Source: Nocardioides marmotae
GTDB lineage: Bacteria; Actinomycetota; Actinomycetes; Propionibacteriales; Nocardioidaceae
Reading direction: 5' to 3'
Length of the DNA: 64,000 nucleotides
Assembly (NCBI RefSeq): GCF_013177455.1
Contig: NZ_CP053660.1
Location: 1,116,001 to 1,180,000, forward strand
Shown here: in pieces, positions 17,587 through 25,551 of the stretch
Position numbering within the stretch: position 1 is the first letter of the stretch
How the letters are laid out: every line of letters starts with the position of its first letter
Translations under genes and position numbers: made by a program
Notes under the pieces: model-generated
What the model was told of the DNA's origin: nothing
What the model saw: the letters and a program-made list of their open reading frames with translations, nothing else
The model's database searches: none

Positions 17587-17891
17587 CGATCCTCCTCCTT
17601 CGACAGCAGCAGCCACAGCGCGGGCAGCGCCAGCACCGCCGCGAGCGGCCAGGCGAGGTCCTCGACCGGAGCCTTCCACAGCAGGAACGCCGGTTCCGCG
17701 CCCTCGCCGTACCGGAAGAGGTCGGCGGCGATCATCAGGCTGTCGAAGACGACGGTCAGCACGAACAGCGCGGCCGCGGTCAGCCCGGTCGCGGCCCACC
17801 AGGCGGCGCCGGGACGGCGGCGGACCACCGCGACGGCGAGCAGGACGGCCGAGAGGGCGAGGAAGATCGCGGCGAGGCCGGCGTAGGTCAT
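17583..17891 (-). CDS. crtYf: Lycopene/C50 carotenoid cyclase subunit (CrtYf/CrtYd-like)
   Basis: A 102-residue protein with three membrane helices, matching one half of the heterodimeric lycopene cyclase family. VVFDSLMIAADLFRYGEG is similar to the DxxxxxxxxWxY-type conserved region of these subunits. It works together with the CrtYe-like subunit encoded just upstream to cyclise the ends of the elongated carotenoid. Start and stop overlap both neighbours by four bases. The symbol follows Corynebacterium usage; which cyclase ring type (beta, gamma or epsilon) it forms cannot be read from the sequence. Confidence 0.85.
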   Translation of the reverse strand: MTYAGLAAIFLALSAVLLAVAVVRRRPGAAWWAATGLTAAALFVLTVVFDSLMIAADLFRYGEGAEPAFLLWKAPVEDLAWPLAAVLALPALWLLLSKEEDR

Positions 17892-18223
17892 GCGCCGCTC
17901 CGCACGCGCGGGGCCAGCACGAGGCGGAACAGCTGGTGCAGCACCATCGTGAGGTAGCAGAGGAAGACGATGAAGAACAGCTCCTCGAGCGGGAGCTCGG
18001 GGGCGAGCTCGATGCCGGTCATCGCGTCGGACTCGCCGCGGTGGTACATGTCGGCCTCGATCGCGATCAGGTCCCACACCAGGAACAGCACGGTGCCGGC
18101 CGCGACCACCGCGACCGCGCGACCGGCGGCGCAGGGGCGGAAGAGGAACAGCTGCCAGCGGCGGTCGACCAGGCCCATGCAGACGGTCGGGACGATGATC
18201 GAGAGCAGGTAGAGCGCGCTCAC
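17888..18223 (-). CDS. crtYe: Lycopene/C50 carotenoid cyclase subunit (CrtYe/CrtYc-like)
   Basis: A 111-residue protein with three membrane helices: YLLSIIVPTVCMGLVD, VAVVAAGTVLFLVWDLIAIE and LFFIVFLCYLTMVLHQLF. The WDLIAIEADMYHRG and PLEELFFIVF segments are characteristic of the CrtYc/CrtYe subunit. It starts at GTG 18223, overlapping the crtI stop (GTGA). It forms a heterodimer with the next gene product in the membrane. Confidence 0.87.
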   Translation of the reverse strand: MSALYLLSIIVPTVCMGLVDRRWQLFLFRPCAAGRAVAVVAAGTVLFLVWDLIAIEADMYHRGESDAMTGIELAPELPLEELFFIVFLCYLTMVLHQLFRLVLAPRVRSGA

Positions 18224-19797
18224 GCGGCCGGCTCCGACGACGGCCCGGTCGAGCGGTCCTCGCGCAGCCGCTTGAGGACGAGCTCGGCGGAGATCAGGCA
18301 CATCGGCAGGCCGATGCCCGGTCGCGTGGCGTACCCGGCGTAGAACAGCCCCTCGACCTTGCGCGAGACGTTGCCGGCGCGGAAGAACGCGCTCTGCTTG
18401 AGCACGTGGCCGGGGCCGAGCGCGCCGCCCTGCCAGGAGTTCAGCCCCTCGGCGAAGTCGGCCGGGCCGATCGTGCGGCGCACCTCGACGCGGGACGCGA
18501 GGTCGGGCACGCCCGCCCAGGACGCCACCTGCTCGATCGCGGCGTCGACGGCCTTCTCCACGGCCGGGTCGCCGGCCCCGTCGTCGCCGCCGCGCCCGAT
18601 GCCGGGGTCGGCCGGGACCGGGACGAGCACGAAGAGGTTCTCCTTGCCGGCCGGCGCGACGGTCTCGTCGGTGGCGCTGGGCCGGCAGACGTAGATCGAC
18701 GCCGGGTCGGGCACCCGCGTGGCGTTGCCGAAGATGTCGTCGAAGTTCCCCCGCCAGTCGGAGGTGAAGAACAACGAGTGGTGGGCCAGCTCGGGCAGCG
18801 CGCCGTCGACGCCGAGCAGCGCGAGCACCGCGCCGGGGCCGGCGTCGCGCTTGCGCCACCAGCTCTCGGGATAGGTCTGCAGCTCCGGCGGCAGCAGCCG
18901 GGTCTCCAGGTGGTGCAGGTCGGCCGCCCCGACCACCACGTCGGCGTCGAGCTGCGCGCGGGCGCCGGTGGCGTCGACGTACGTCACCCCGGTCGCGACC
19001 GCGCGACCGCGGCGCCCGCCGGGCCGGGTGCGGACCTCCTCGACGGTGCAGCCGAGGCGGATCCGCGCGCCGTGCTGCTCGGCCAGCCGGGCGATCGCCT
19101 CGATGAGGGTGGTGAAGCCGCCGCGCGGGTAGAGCACGCCGTCGGCGAGGTCCATCCAGCTCATCAGGTGGTACATGCTCGGCGCGCGGTCGGGTGAGGT
19201 GCCGAGGAAGACGGCCGGGTAGCCGAGCACCTGGCGCAGCCGCGGGTCCTCGAAGCGCGCGGCGACGTGGCTCTCCAGGGACCGGGTGAGCAGGCCGGCG
19301 AGGCGCGGGCCGTTGCGCAGGATGTTTGCGCTCAGCAGCGAGGCCGAGGACTCGAAGGTGGTGTAGAGGAACTGCTGGACGGCGAGGTCGTAGACGTGGC
19401 GGGCGGAGTCGAGGTACGCCGCCAGCGCGCCGCCCGCGCCGGGCTGGACCGACTCGAAGAGGGCGATGTTGGCGTCGCGGTCCGCGGCGATGTCGAGGTG
19501 CTCGTCGCGGCCCTCGAAGAACACCCGGTAGCCGGGGTCGAGCCGGACCAGGTCGAGCTGCTCGGCCGCGCTCGTGCCGAGCATCGCGAAGAAGTGCTCG
19601 AAGACCTCGGGCATGAGGTACCACGACGGCCCGGTGTCGAAGCGGAACCCCTCGGCCTCCCACGAGCCGGCGCGGCCGCCGATCTCCGCGCGCTGCTCGA
19701 GCAGGTCGACCGACCAGCCGTCGGCGGCCAGCAGCGCGGCGGTCGCCAGCCCGGTGATCCCGCCGCCGACGACGACGGCGGTGCCCGGCGCCCTCAT
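18220..19797 (-). CDS. crtI: Phytoene desaturase (FAD-dependent carotenoid desaturase)
   Basis: A 525-residue flavoprotein. The N-terminal dinucleotide-binding motif is VVVGGGITGLATAALLA, followed by IGGRAG, and the C-terminal flavin/substrate segment is GLFYAGYATRPGIGLPMCL. It converts phytoene to lycopene in the membrane, supplying the elongase and cyclase encoded downstream. Start and stop overlap the flanking genes by four bases, so the stoichiometry of the pathway is set by coupled translation. Confidence 0.95.
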   Translation of the reverse strand: MRAPGTAVVVGGGITGLATAALLAADGWSVDLLEQRAEIGGRAGSWEAEGFRFDTGPSWYLMPEVFEHFFAMLGTSAAEQLDLVRLDPGYRVFFEGRDEHLDIAADRDANIALFESVQPGAGGALAAYLDSARHVYDLAVQQFLYTTFESSASLLSANILRNGPRLAGLLTRSLESHVAARFEDPRLRQVLGYPAVFLGTSPDRAPSMYHLMSWMDLADGVLYPRGGFTTLIEAIARLAEQHGARIRLGCTVEEVRTRPGGRRGRAVATGVTYVDATGARAQLDADVVVGAADLHHLETRLLPPELQTYPESWWRKRDAGPGAVLALLGVDGALPELAHHSLFFTSDWRGNFDDIFGNATRVPDPASIYVCRPSATDETVAPAGKENLFVLVPVPADPGIGRGGDDGAGDPAVEKAVDAAIEQVASWAGVPDLASRVEVRRTIGPADFAEGLNSWQGGALGPGHVLKQSAFFRAGNVSRKVEGLFYAGYATRPGIGLPMCLISAELVLKRLREDRSTGPSSEPAA

Positions 19798-20786
19798 CGG
19801 GCCCGCCGGGCGAGGGTGCGGGCCAGGACGCGGGCCTTGGCCGGTCCGGGGACGCGGACGCGCTCGGTGCGGATCCGCTCGGCCGGCGTCGCCCGCAGCC
19901 GCACGCACAGCTCGGCGAAGAGCCCGTGGGCCAGGGCGACGGCGCTGCGGCAGCCGGCCGGCAGCTCGCGGATCGCGAGGTCGGCGGCGGCGAGGTCTGC
20001 CTCGATGTCGTCGAGCAGCAGGTCGCGCGTGCGGTCGTCGAGGGCCGCGGGGTCCAGGCCGGGGAAGTAGTGGCGGCCCAGCTGGCCGTCGTCGGAGGCG
20101 AGGTCGCGCAGGAAGTTGACCTTCTGGAAGGCCGCGCCGAGGCGCCGGGCGCCGGGCGCGAGGCGGTCGTACGCCGCCTGCGGCTCCGGCTCGTGGGCGA
20201 GGAACGCCCGCAGGCACATCAGGCCGACCACCTCGGCCGAGCCGTAGACGTAGCGCGCGAACGACGCGGCGTCGTGCTCGCCGCGGAACAGGTCGGTGCG
20301 CATCGACTCGAAGAACGGGTCGACCAGGGACCGGTCGACCCCGCACGCCCGGGCGCTGCGACCGAAGGCGTGGACCACCAGGTTGGCGCTGTGCCCGGTC
20401 GCCATCGCGGAGCGGACGTCGGCCTCGAGGGCGTCGAGCACCCGGGCCTGCTGGGCGCGCGACCCGCCCGGGCGCGGGGCGTCGACGACCTCGTCGGCGA
20501 CGCGGACCATCGCGTAGACGTTGCGGACGTGGGTGCGGACCGGCTCCGCGAGCAGCCGCGTGGCGAGCCCGAAGGAGCTCGAGTAGCTCTTGATGACGAC
20601 GGCCGCGGCCGCCTCGGCCACGCGGTCGTAGTCGTCGGCCGGGCTGCTCGCCCGGTCCGCCTCGCGGGCGGTGCCGGTGCGGTGGCGACCGCGGCCCGTC
20701 CGGCTCGTGGGGATCGCGGGGCCGGCCGCGGACGTGCGCGGCCCCGGGTCATCGGCGGCGCCCGGGGTGCGCTCCATGGCGGTCAT
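19794..20786 (-). CDS. crtB: Phytoene synthase
   Basis: A 330-residue squalene/phytoene synthase-family protein. The two Asp-rich metal sites are VADEVVDAP and NFLRDLASDDGQLGRHYFP. It condenses two geranylgeranyl diphosphates to phytoene. The first about 45 residues are a low-complexity extension before the conserved domain starts at SYSSSFGLATRLL. A clear ribosome site (CGAGGAGC) precedes ATG 20786, unusual in this operon of overlapping starts. A start at the Met at 20777 is also possible. Confidence 0.94.
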   Translation of the reverse strand: MTAMERTPGAADDPGPRTSAAGPAIPTSRTGRGRHRTGTAREADRASSPADDYDRVAEAAAAVVIKSYSSSFGLATRLLAEPVRTHVRNVYAMVRVADEVVDAPRPGGSRAQQARVLDALEADVRSAMATGHSANLVVHAFGRSARACGVDRSLVDPFFESMRTDLFRGEHDAASFARYVYGSAEVVGLMCLRAFLAHEPEPQAAYDRLAPGARRLGAAFQKVNFLRDLASDDGQLGRHYFPGLDPAALDDRTRDLLLDDIEADLAAADLAIRELPAGCRSAVALAHGLFAELCVRLRATPAERIRTERVRVPGPAKARVLARTLARRAR

Positions 20787-21889
20787 GCTGCTCCTCGGGT
20801 CAGGGTCTGGGACATGTCGCCCACCCAGGCGACGAGAGCGGCGGGCAGGCCGAGCTCGGCGGTCTGCGCGGTGGCGGCCTCGACGTAGCCGGCCGCGAGC
20901 TGCTCGACGAAGGCCCGGGATCCACCGACCTCGAGCGCGCGGCGGACGTCGGCGGCGCCGGCCGGCCCGAGGTTCGGGTCGCCGAGGTGGCGGCGGACGA
21001 CCGGCCAGGCGGAGGTGGTGCGGGCGTGGACGACCAGCGGGGTGCGCTTGCCCTCGCGCAGGTCGCCGAGCGGGGACTTGCCGGTGCGGGCCGGGTCGCC
21101 GAAGACGCCCTGCACGTCGTCGAGCAGCTGGAAGGCCAGGCCGAGCTGGCGACCCACCCGGCCGAGCCCGACCACGACCGCCTCGTCGGCCCCGGCCAGC
21201 ACGGCGCCGTACTGGAGGGGGAGCTCGAAGGAGTAGACGGCCGTCTTGTGCTCCTCCATCGTGAGCACGTCGGCCAGCGAGGGCTCGGCCAGGCCCAGGG
21301 AGAAGCGGACGTCGGCGAGCTCGCCGGCGGCGGAGATCCGCAGCGCGGAGTCGAGCAGGTCCAGCAGCCGCGAGATCGTCGCCGGGGGAGCGGGCGCGGT
21401 CGCCACGGCGCGGACGGCAGCCGCGAGCGCGAGGTCGCCGGTGAGGACCGCGCCGGCCAGCGCGTAGGTGTCGGCGGCGGTGGGGGAGGCGCCCGCGCGG
21501 TGCGCGTGGGCGCGGAAGGTGCCCGGCGTGCTGGGCCGGCCGCGCCGGGTGTCGTCGCCGTCGATGACGTCGTCGTGGACCACGAACGCGGTGTGCAGCA
21601 GCTCCAGCGCGGCGGCGACCGCGGGCACGGCCTGGGGTCGCCGTCCGCCGAGCAGCCGGTGCACGCTCTCGACCAGCTGCGGCCGGAACCGCTTGCCGCC
21701 GGTCGTCGCGTCCGCGAGCGCGCGCGCGAGCGCCGCCTCGTCGGCGCCCGGCGCGGATCCCGCCGGGGGTGCGAGCTGCTCGTCGAGCGCGCGGCCGACC
21801 CAGTCGCCCGCGGGCTTCGTGGCAGGTGCGGCGGCAGGTGCGGCGGCGGGCGCGGGGGCAGGGCCGGTCTCGGTGGCGGGGGCGGTCAC
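20783..21889 (-). CDS. crtE: Polyprenyl diphosphate synthase, geranylgeranyl diphosphate synthase
   Basis: A 368-residue trans-prenyltransferase. The first Asp-rich motif is HDDVIDGDDTRRG and the second is QLLDDVQGVFGD. It builds C20 diphosphate from IPP and DMAPP for phytoene synthesis. The N-terminus is a stretch of Ala-Pro repeats of about 25 residues that looks disordered. GTG 21889 overlaps the idi stop (GTGA). The chain length is inferred from the operon, not from a decisive residue. Confidence 0.93.
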   Translation of the reverse strand: MTAPATETGPAPAPAAAPAAAPATKPAGDWVGRALDEQLAPPAGSAPGADEAALARALADATTGGKRFRPQLVESVHRLLGGRRPQAVPAVAAALELLHTAFVVHDDVIDGDDTRRGRPSTPGTFRAHAHRAGASPTAADTYALAGAVLTGDLALAAAVRAVATAPAPPATISRLLDLLDSALRISAAGELADVRFSLGLAEPSLADVLTMEEHKTAVYSFELPLQYGAVLAGADEAVVVGLGRVGRQLGLAFQLLDDVQGVFGDPARTGKSPLGDLREGKRTPLVVHARTTSAWPVVRRHLGDPNLGPAGAADVRRALEVGGSRAFVEQLAAGYVEAATAQTAELGLPAALVAWVGDMSQTLTRGAA

Positions 21890-22449
21890 GTGGCCGCCCC
21901 GATGGTCGCGGCGAACCAGCCGGCGGCCTCGAGCTCGGCCGCCTGCTCGCGCAGCCAGGGGCTCAGCGCCCAGGGCGCGGCCTCGAGCGCGGCGCGGACC
22001 TCGGTCAGCGGCAGCCACACGCTCTCCTCGACCTCGTCGGGGTGGTGGCGGGGGAGGCCGTCGGTGCGGGCGGCGTAGACGGGGCAGATCTCGTTCTCCA
22101 CGATGCCGCCGGGGTCGACCGCGCGGTAGCGGAACCGCGGCAGCACGCACCGCACGTCGGTGACCTCGAGGCCGAGCTCGTGCTCGGCGTACCGGTGGAC
22201 CGCGGCGACCGGGTCCTCGTCGGGGCGGGGGTGGCCGCAGAAGGAGTTGGTCCACACCCCCGGCCACGTGCGCTTGGTGACCGCGCGGCGGGTGAGCAGC
22301 AACCGGTCGTCGGCGTCGAGCACGTAGCAGGAGAACGCCAGGTGCAACGGGGTGTCGGTCGAGTGGACGCTCGCGCGCGGCGCGGTCCCGCAGGGCCGCC
22401 CGTCGTCGTCGAGCAGGACGACGAGATCAGGGGTCGCGGACACCGTCAC
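21886..22449 (-). CDS. idi: Isopentenyl-diphosphate delta-isomerase, type 1
   Basis: A 187-residue Nudix-fold isomerase that interconverts IPP and DMAPP. The active-site Cys is in NSFCGHP and the Glu pair in VENEICPVY; TWPGVWTNSF is the usual lead-in. It heads the carotenoid operon. Two starts are possible: GTG 22449 lies four to five bases after GGGAGGG, and GTG 22443 ten bases after it. The mRNA probably has a leader of more than 100 bases that can fold (see findings). Confidence 0.93.
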   Translation of the reverse strand: MTVSATPDLVVLLDDDGRPCGTAPRASVHSTDTPLHLAFSCYVLDADDRLLLTRRAVTKRTWPGVWTNSFCGHPRPDEDPVAAVHRYAEHELGLEVTDVRCVLPRFRYRAVDPGGIVENEICPVYAARTDGLPRHHPDEVEESVWLPLTEVRAALEAAPWALSPWLREQAAELEAAGWFAATIGAAT

Positions 22450-22611
22450 CGTACCCTCCCAGGTTGTGCAGCCGCGGGTCCCGAGGCTGCTGTGTCGGGC
22501 CCCCGAGGGCCCCTCCGGTGCGAGCCTCCGTTACCCGACGCCTCGGTGGCTCATGCCTACGGGTGAGGGGGCTCAGAGGGTTGTTCGGAGCCCTCGGCAC
22601 AACGGTTGGGT

Positions 22612-22670
22612 GGTGGTCCGGACCACCTGGTCCGGGTCGACGACCTCGATCGCCGATCGGGTGATCGAGG
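22612..22670. promoter_or_regulatory. Cluster of inverted repeats between the carotenoid operon and the amidase gene, putative operators
   Basis: GGTGGTCCGGACCACC (22612-22627) is a perfect 16-bp palindrome and overlaps a second inverted repeat, GGACCA-CC-TGGTCC (22620-22633). A third, CCTCGATC with GATCGAGG 11 bases later, spans 22644-22670. They lie in the shared upstream region of two divergent operons and look like repressor binding sites. The carotenoid operon of Corynebacterium is controlled by a MarR-type repressor; no such gene is in this window. Confidence 0.45.
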
Positions 22671-22694
22671 AGGGCGCCTCGCCGGACCGAGCCG

Positions 22695-22700
22695 TAGGGT
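22695..22700 (+). promoter_or_regulatory. Putative -10 hexamer TAGGGT for leaderless amidase mRNA
   Basis: TAGGGT ends six bases before the GTG start at 22707. The inverted-repeat cluster lies just upstream, where a repressor would block this promoter. Confidence 0.45.
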
Positions 22701-22706
22701 TCCGGC

Positions 22707-24125
22707 GTGACCGATCTCTCCGTGACGGACCTGCCCCGCGCCGGGGTGGCCGAGACCGTGCGCCTGACCACCACGGGGGAGCGGACCGTGCGCGCCGTCG
22801 TCGACGCCGCGCTCGCGCGGATCCAGGCCCACGACGGGGGCCTCAACGCCGTCTCCCAGCTCCGCGCCGACCGCGCACGCAGCGACGCCGACCGGCTCGA
22901 CGCCGCGCGGGCCGCCGGCGAGGCGCCCGGCCCGCTGCACGGCGTACCGGTCGTCATCAAGGAGGAGCTCGCGGTCGAGGGGCTCGTCACGACCTTCGGC
23001 GGGGAGGGGAACTCCACGCCGGCCGCCGCCGACGCCGAGGTCGTACGACGCCTGCGCGCCGCCGGGGCGGTCGTGGTCGCGACCACCACGATGCCGGAGT
23101 TCGGCGCCTGGCCCTTCACCGAGTCGGCCTCCAGGGGTTACACCCGCAACCCCTGGGACCGCACCCGCACGCCCGGCGGGTCCAGCGGCGGGACGGCCGC
23201 GGCGGTGGCCAGCGGCATGGTGCCGGTCGGCATGGGCGGCGACGGCGGCGGCTCGATCCGCATCCCGAGCGCCGCCTGCGGGCTCTTCGGCCTCAAGCCG
23301 CAGCGCGGCCGGGTCACCTCGGCCCCCGCCGACCAGCTGTGGTGGGCCCTCGGCACCGCCGGCCCGCTCGCCCGCTCGGTGCTCGACAGTGCGCTGGTCT
23401 ACGACGTCGTCCGCGGCCACACCGAGGTCGACCGCTGGCGCGCCGGCGGCACGGATCCCTTCGCCGCGGCCGCGCGCCGCGAGCCCGGCCGGCTGCGGAT
23501 CGGCTGGTCCACCAAGCCGGTGACCCGCGGCGTCCGGCCGGACCCGGTGCACGTCCAGGCCGTCCAGGACACCGCCCGCCTGCTCTCCGACCTCGGCCAC
23601 GACGTCCGCGAGGTCGACCCGCACTACCCCGACCCGACCCTCGCCTTCGTGCCGCAGTTCTTCGGCGGCATCCGCGACGAGGCCGACGCCGTCGAGCACT
23701 TCTCCCGCCTCGAGCGGCGCACCCGCGAGACCTACCGCCTCGGCTCCTGGGTGACCCCGCGCGTGCTCGACCGGGCGCTCGCGGCCACCGAGAAGGTCGC
23801 CGCGAAGGCGAACCGGGTCTTCGATCACGTCGACGTCCTGCTCACCCCGGCCGTCGCCCACCGGCCGGCGCCCGTGGGGGTCCTCGACGGCAAGGGCACG
23901 GTGCGGTCCGCGCTCGCCGCGATGCCCGCGATCGCGTACGCCGCGTTGTGGAACGTCGCCGGGAACCCCGCCGCCTCGCTGCCGTGCGGCCCCGCCGCGG
24001 ACGGCCTGCCGGTCGGGGTGCAGCTGGTCGGCCGCACCGACGACGAGCCCACGCTGCTCTCCCTCTCCGCGCAGGTCGAGGCCGCCCGGCCGTGGCCGCT
24101 CCTCGCCCCGGGGTACGCGGGATGA
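22707..24125 (+). CDS. Amidase-signature family hydrolase
   Basis: A 472-residue amidase. All three members of the Ser-cisSer-Lys triad are visible: Lys in [10 protein letters not shown], cis-Ser in [12 protein letters not shown] and the nucleophile Ser in [15 protein letters not shown]. The family hydrolyses amide bonds in small molecules, aryl amides or glutamyl-tRNA; without the gatC and gatB genes alongside, a tRNA amidotransferase role is unlikely. The next gene (SDR) overlaps the stop by four bases, so the two probably act on related substrates. Confidence 0.9.
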   Translation: MTDLSVTDLPRAGVAETVRLTTTGERTVRAVVDAALARIQAHDGGLNAVSQLRADRARSDADRLDAARAAGEAPGPLHGVPVVIKEELAVEGLVTTFGGEGNSTPAAADAEVVRRLRAAGAVVVATTTMPEFGAWPFTESASRGYTRNPWDRTRTPGGSSGGTAAAVASGMVPVGMGGDGGGSIRIPSAACGLFGLKPQRGRVTSAPADQLWWALGTAGPLARSVLDSALVYDVVRGHTEVDRWRAGGTDPFAAAARREPGRLRIGWSTKPVTRGVRPDPVHVQAVQDTARLLSDLGHDVREVDPHYPDPTLAFVPQFFGGIRDEADAVEHFSRLERRTRETYRLGSWVTPRVLDRALAATEKVAAKANRVFDHVDVLLTPAVAHRPAPVGVLDGKGTVRSALAAMPAIAYAALWNVAGNPAASLPCGPAADGLPVGVQLVGRTDDEPTLLSLSAQVEAARPWPLLAPGYAG

Positions 24126-24997
24126 ACCTGCTGCTCCAGACCCCGCTCGCGCTCGGCCGCCGCGTCCTCCGGCGGGAGAGCCCGCTCGCGGGCCGCACGG
24201 TCCTCGTCACCGGCGCCAGCTCGGGGATCGGCGAGGCCACGGCGTACGCCGTCGCGGAGCGCGGGGCCCGGGTGCTCCTCGTCGCCCGCCGCGCCGAGGA
24301 GCCCGATCGGGTCCGCGCGCGGATCGGGGAGGCGGCCTGGACCTATCCCTGCGACCTCACCGACGGCGACGCCGTCGACGCGCTGGTCAAGGAGGTGCTC
24401 GCCGAGCACGGCGCGGTGGACTACCTGGTCAACAATGCCGGCCGGTCGATCCGCCGCAGCCTGGCGCTGTCCTACGACCGGTTCCACGACGTGGAGCGGT
24501 CGATGGCGATCAACTTCCTCGGGCCGGTGCGGCTGACGCTCGGGCTGCTGCCGGCGATGCGCGAGCAGCGGTTCGGCCACGTCGTGAACATCGTGACCTG
24601 GGGCGTGCAGGTCAAGGCGCCGAAGTTCTCCGCCTACATCGCCTCCAAGTCCGCCCTCGACGCGTGGAGCCGGATCGCCGGGCGGGAGACGTTCTTCGAG
24701 AACGTCACCTTCACCAACATGCGCTTCTCGCTGGTGCAGACCCCGATGACCGCCCCGACCGAGGCGTACGCCGGCCGCGGCGCCACCGCCGAGCAGGCCG
24801 CCGCGAAGGTCGTCCGCGCGCTCGAGGACCGGCCGATCACCGTCGGCACGCTCGCCGGCTCGTTCGGCGAGGTGATCAACGTCGTCGCCCCGCGCGCCAG
24901 CGACGCGCTGCTCGCCACCCTCGACCGGGTCTTCGCGGACTCCGCCGCGGCGCGGGACGGCCGCGGCTCGACGGACCGGGCGGCCGACCGGCACTAG
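24122..24997 (+). CDS. Short-chain dehydrogenase/reductase, with Thr at the catalytic Ser position
   Basis: A 291-residue classical SDR. The cofactor motif is TGASSGIG, the structural motif NNAG, and the active-site YIASK supplies Tyr and Lys. Thirteen residues before that Tyr, where classical SDRs have Ser, this protein has Thr (NIVTWGVQV). Thr can sometimes substitute; activity is therefore likely but not certain. The C-terminal about 60 residues resemble those of membrane-associated SDRs near fatty acid genes. It is translationally coupled to the amidase. The substrate is unknown. Confidence 0.87.
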   Translation: MNLLLQTPLALGRRVLRRESPLAGRTVLVTGASSGIGEATAYAVAERGARVLLVARRAEEPDRVRARIGEAAWTYPCDLTDGDAVDALVKEVLAEHGAVDYLVNNAGRSIRRSLALSYDRFHDVERSMAINFLGPVRLTLGLLPAMREQRFGHVVNIVTWGVQVKAPKFSAYIASKSALDAWSRIAGRETFFENVTFTNMRFSLVQTPMTAPTEAYAGRGATAEQAAAKVVRALEDRPITVGTLAGSFGEVINVVAPRASDALLATLDRVFADSAAARDGRGSTDRAADRH

Positions 24998-25009
24998 CCG
25001 GCGCGGCGG

Positions 25010-25093
25010 TTCATCAAGGTATGCAGACGAACCGTCACCTCCCTCGTGGAGCTCACCGGGGGGAGTGACGGTTCACCGACATACCTTGATGAA
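25010..25093. repeat. 84-bp single-centre palindrome between convergent genes
   Basis: The two halves mirror each other about position 25051.5, with 33 of 42 Watson-Crick pairs. The outer arm TTCATCAAGGTATG and inner arm GAACCGTCAC are both perfectly matched by their complements, and there is no loop. It lies between the SDR stop and the stop of the opposite-strand SRPBCC gene, so it could be a two-way terminator. A second palindrome of exactly the same length is at 53570-53653. Confidence 0.9.
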
Positions 25094-25131
25094 ACGACCG
25101 CGGGACCACGGGGCAGCTCGCCTTCTCCGCA

Positions 25132-25503
25132 CTAGCCGCCGTAGGAGAAGCGGAGCTCGGCGAAGAGCAGCTGGTTCACCCGCCGGCGCAGGTGGCGCAG
25201 GGTCTCCTCGGGCGGCAGCTCCAGCGGGGTCAGGTGGACGAAGCGCAGGGGCGTCTCGCCCCGGTCCGCGTTCGTCTCGAGCTCGATCCGGTCGTCGGGG
25301 CGGCGCGGCCACAGTGACGACCAGACGACCAGGCGCGGCTCGTCGGACTCGAGCACCTGCGGCACGACCTCGTCGGGGAGCAGCGCCGGGGCCAGCCAGG
25401 GCCGGGTCCCGGGCTCGTCCGGCGCGGCCAGGGAGCGCCACACCACGTGCGGTGGGGCGGGGAGCCTGCGTGCCCGCGTGCCGACGACCTCCACGCCGGT
25501 CAC
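25132..25503 (-). CDS. Small SRPBCC-like hypothetical protein
   Basis: A 123-residue protein starting at GTG 25503. The pattern (VWRSLAAPDEPGTRPWLAPALLPDE, then beta strands ending in LRHLRRRVNQLLFAELRFSYGG) suggests an SRPBCC/START-type fold, but no conserved motif allows a firm family call. It runs in the same direction as Ku upstream, 48 bases away, and may be cotranscribed with it. Confidence 0.6.
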   Translation of the reverse strand: MTGVEVVGTRARRLPAPPHVVWRSLAAPDEPGTRPWLAPALLPDEVVPQVLESDEPRLVVWSSLWPRRPDDRIELETNADRGETPLRFVHLTPLELPPEETLRHLRRRVNQLLFAELRFSYGG

Positions 25504-25551
25504 CGTAGGCCTCGGGGAGCTCGCGCTCGACGGGGTTTGCCGGATGCCGGC

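Noticed and set aside
22707-24125. Glutamyl-tRNA amidotransferase subunit A
   Set aside because: No gatB or gatC genes adjoin it, and it is paired with an SDR gene; general amidase is the safer name.
25010-25093. Insertion-sequence ends
   Set aside because: There is no transposase reading frame and no target duplication; the palindrome is too short to hold a gene.
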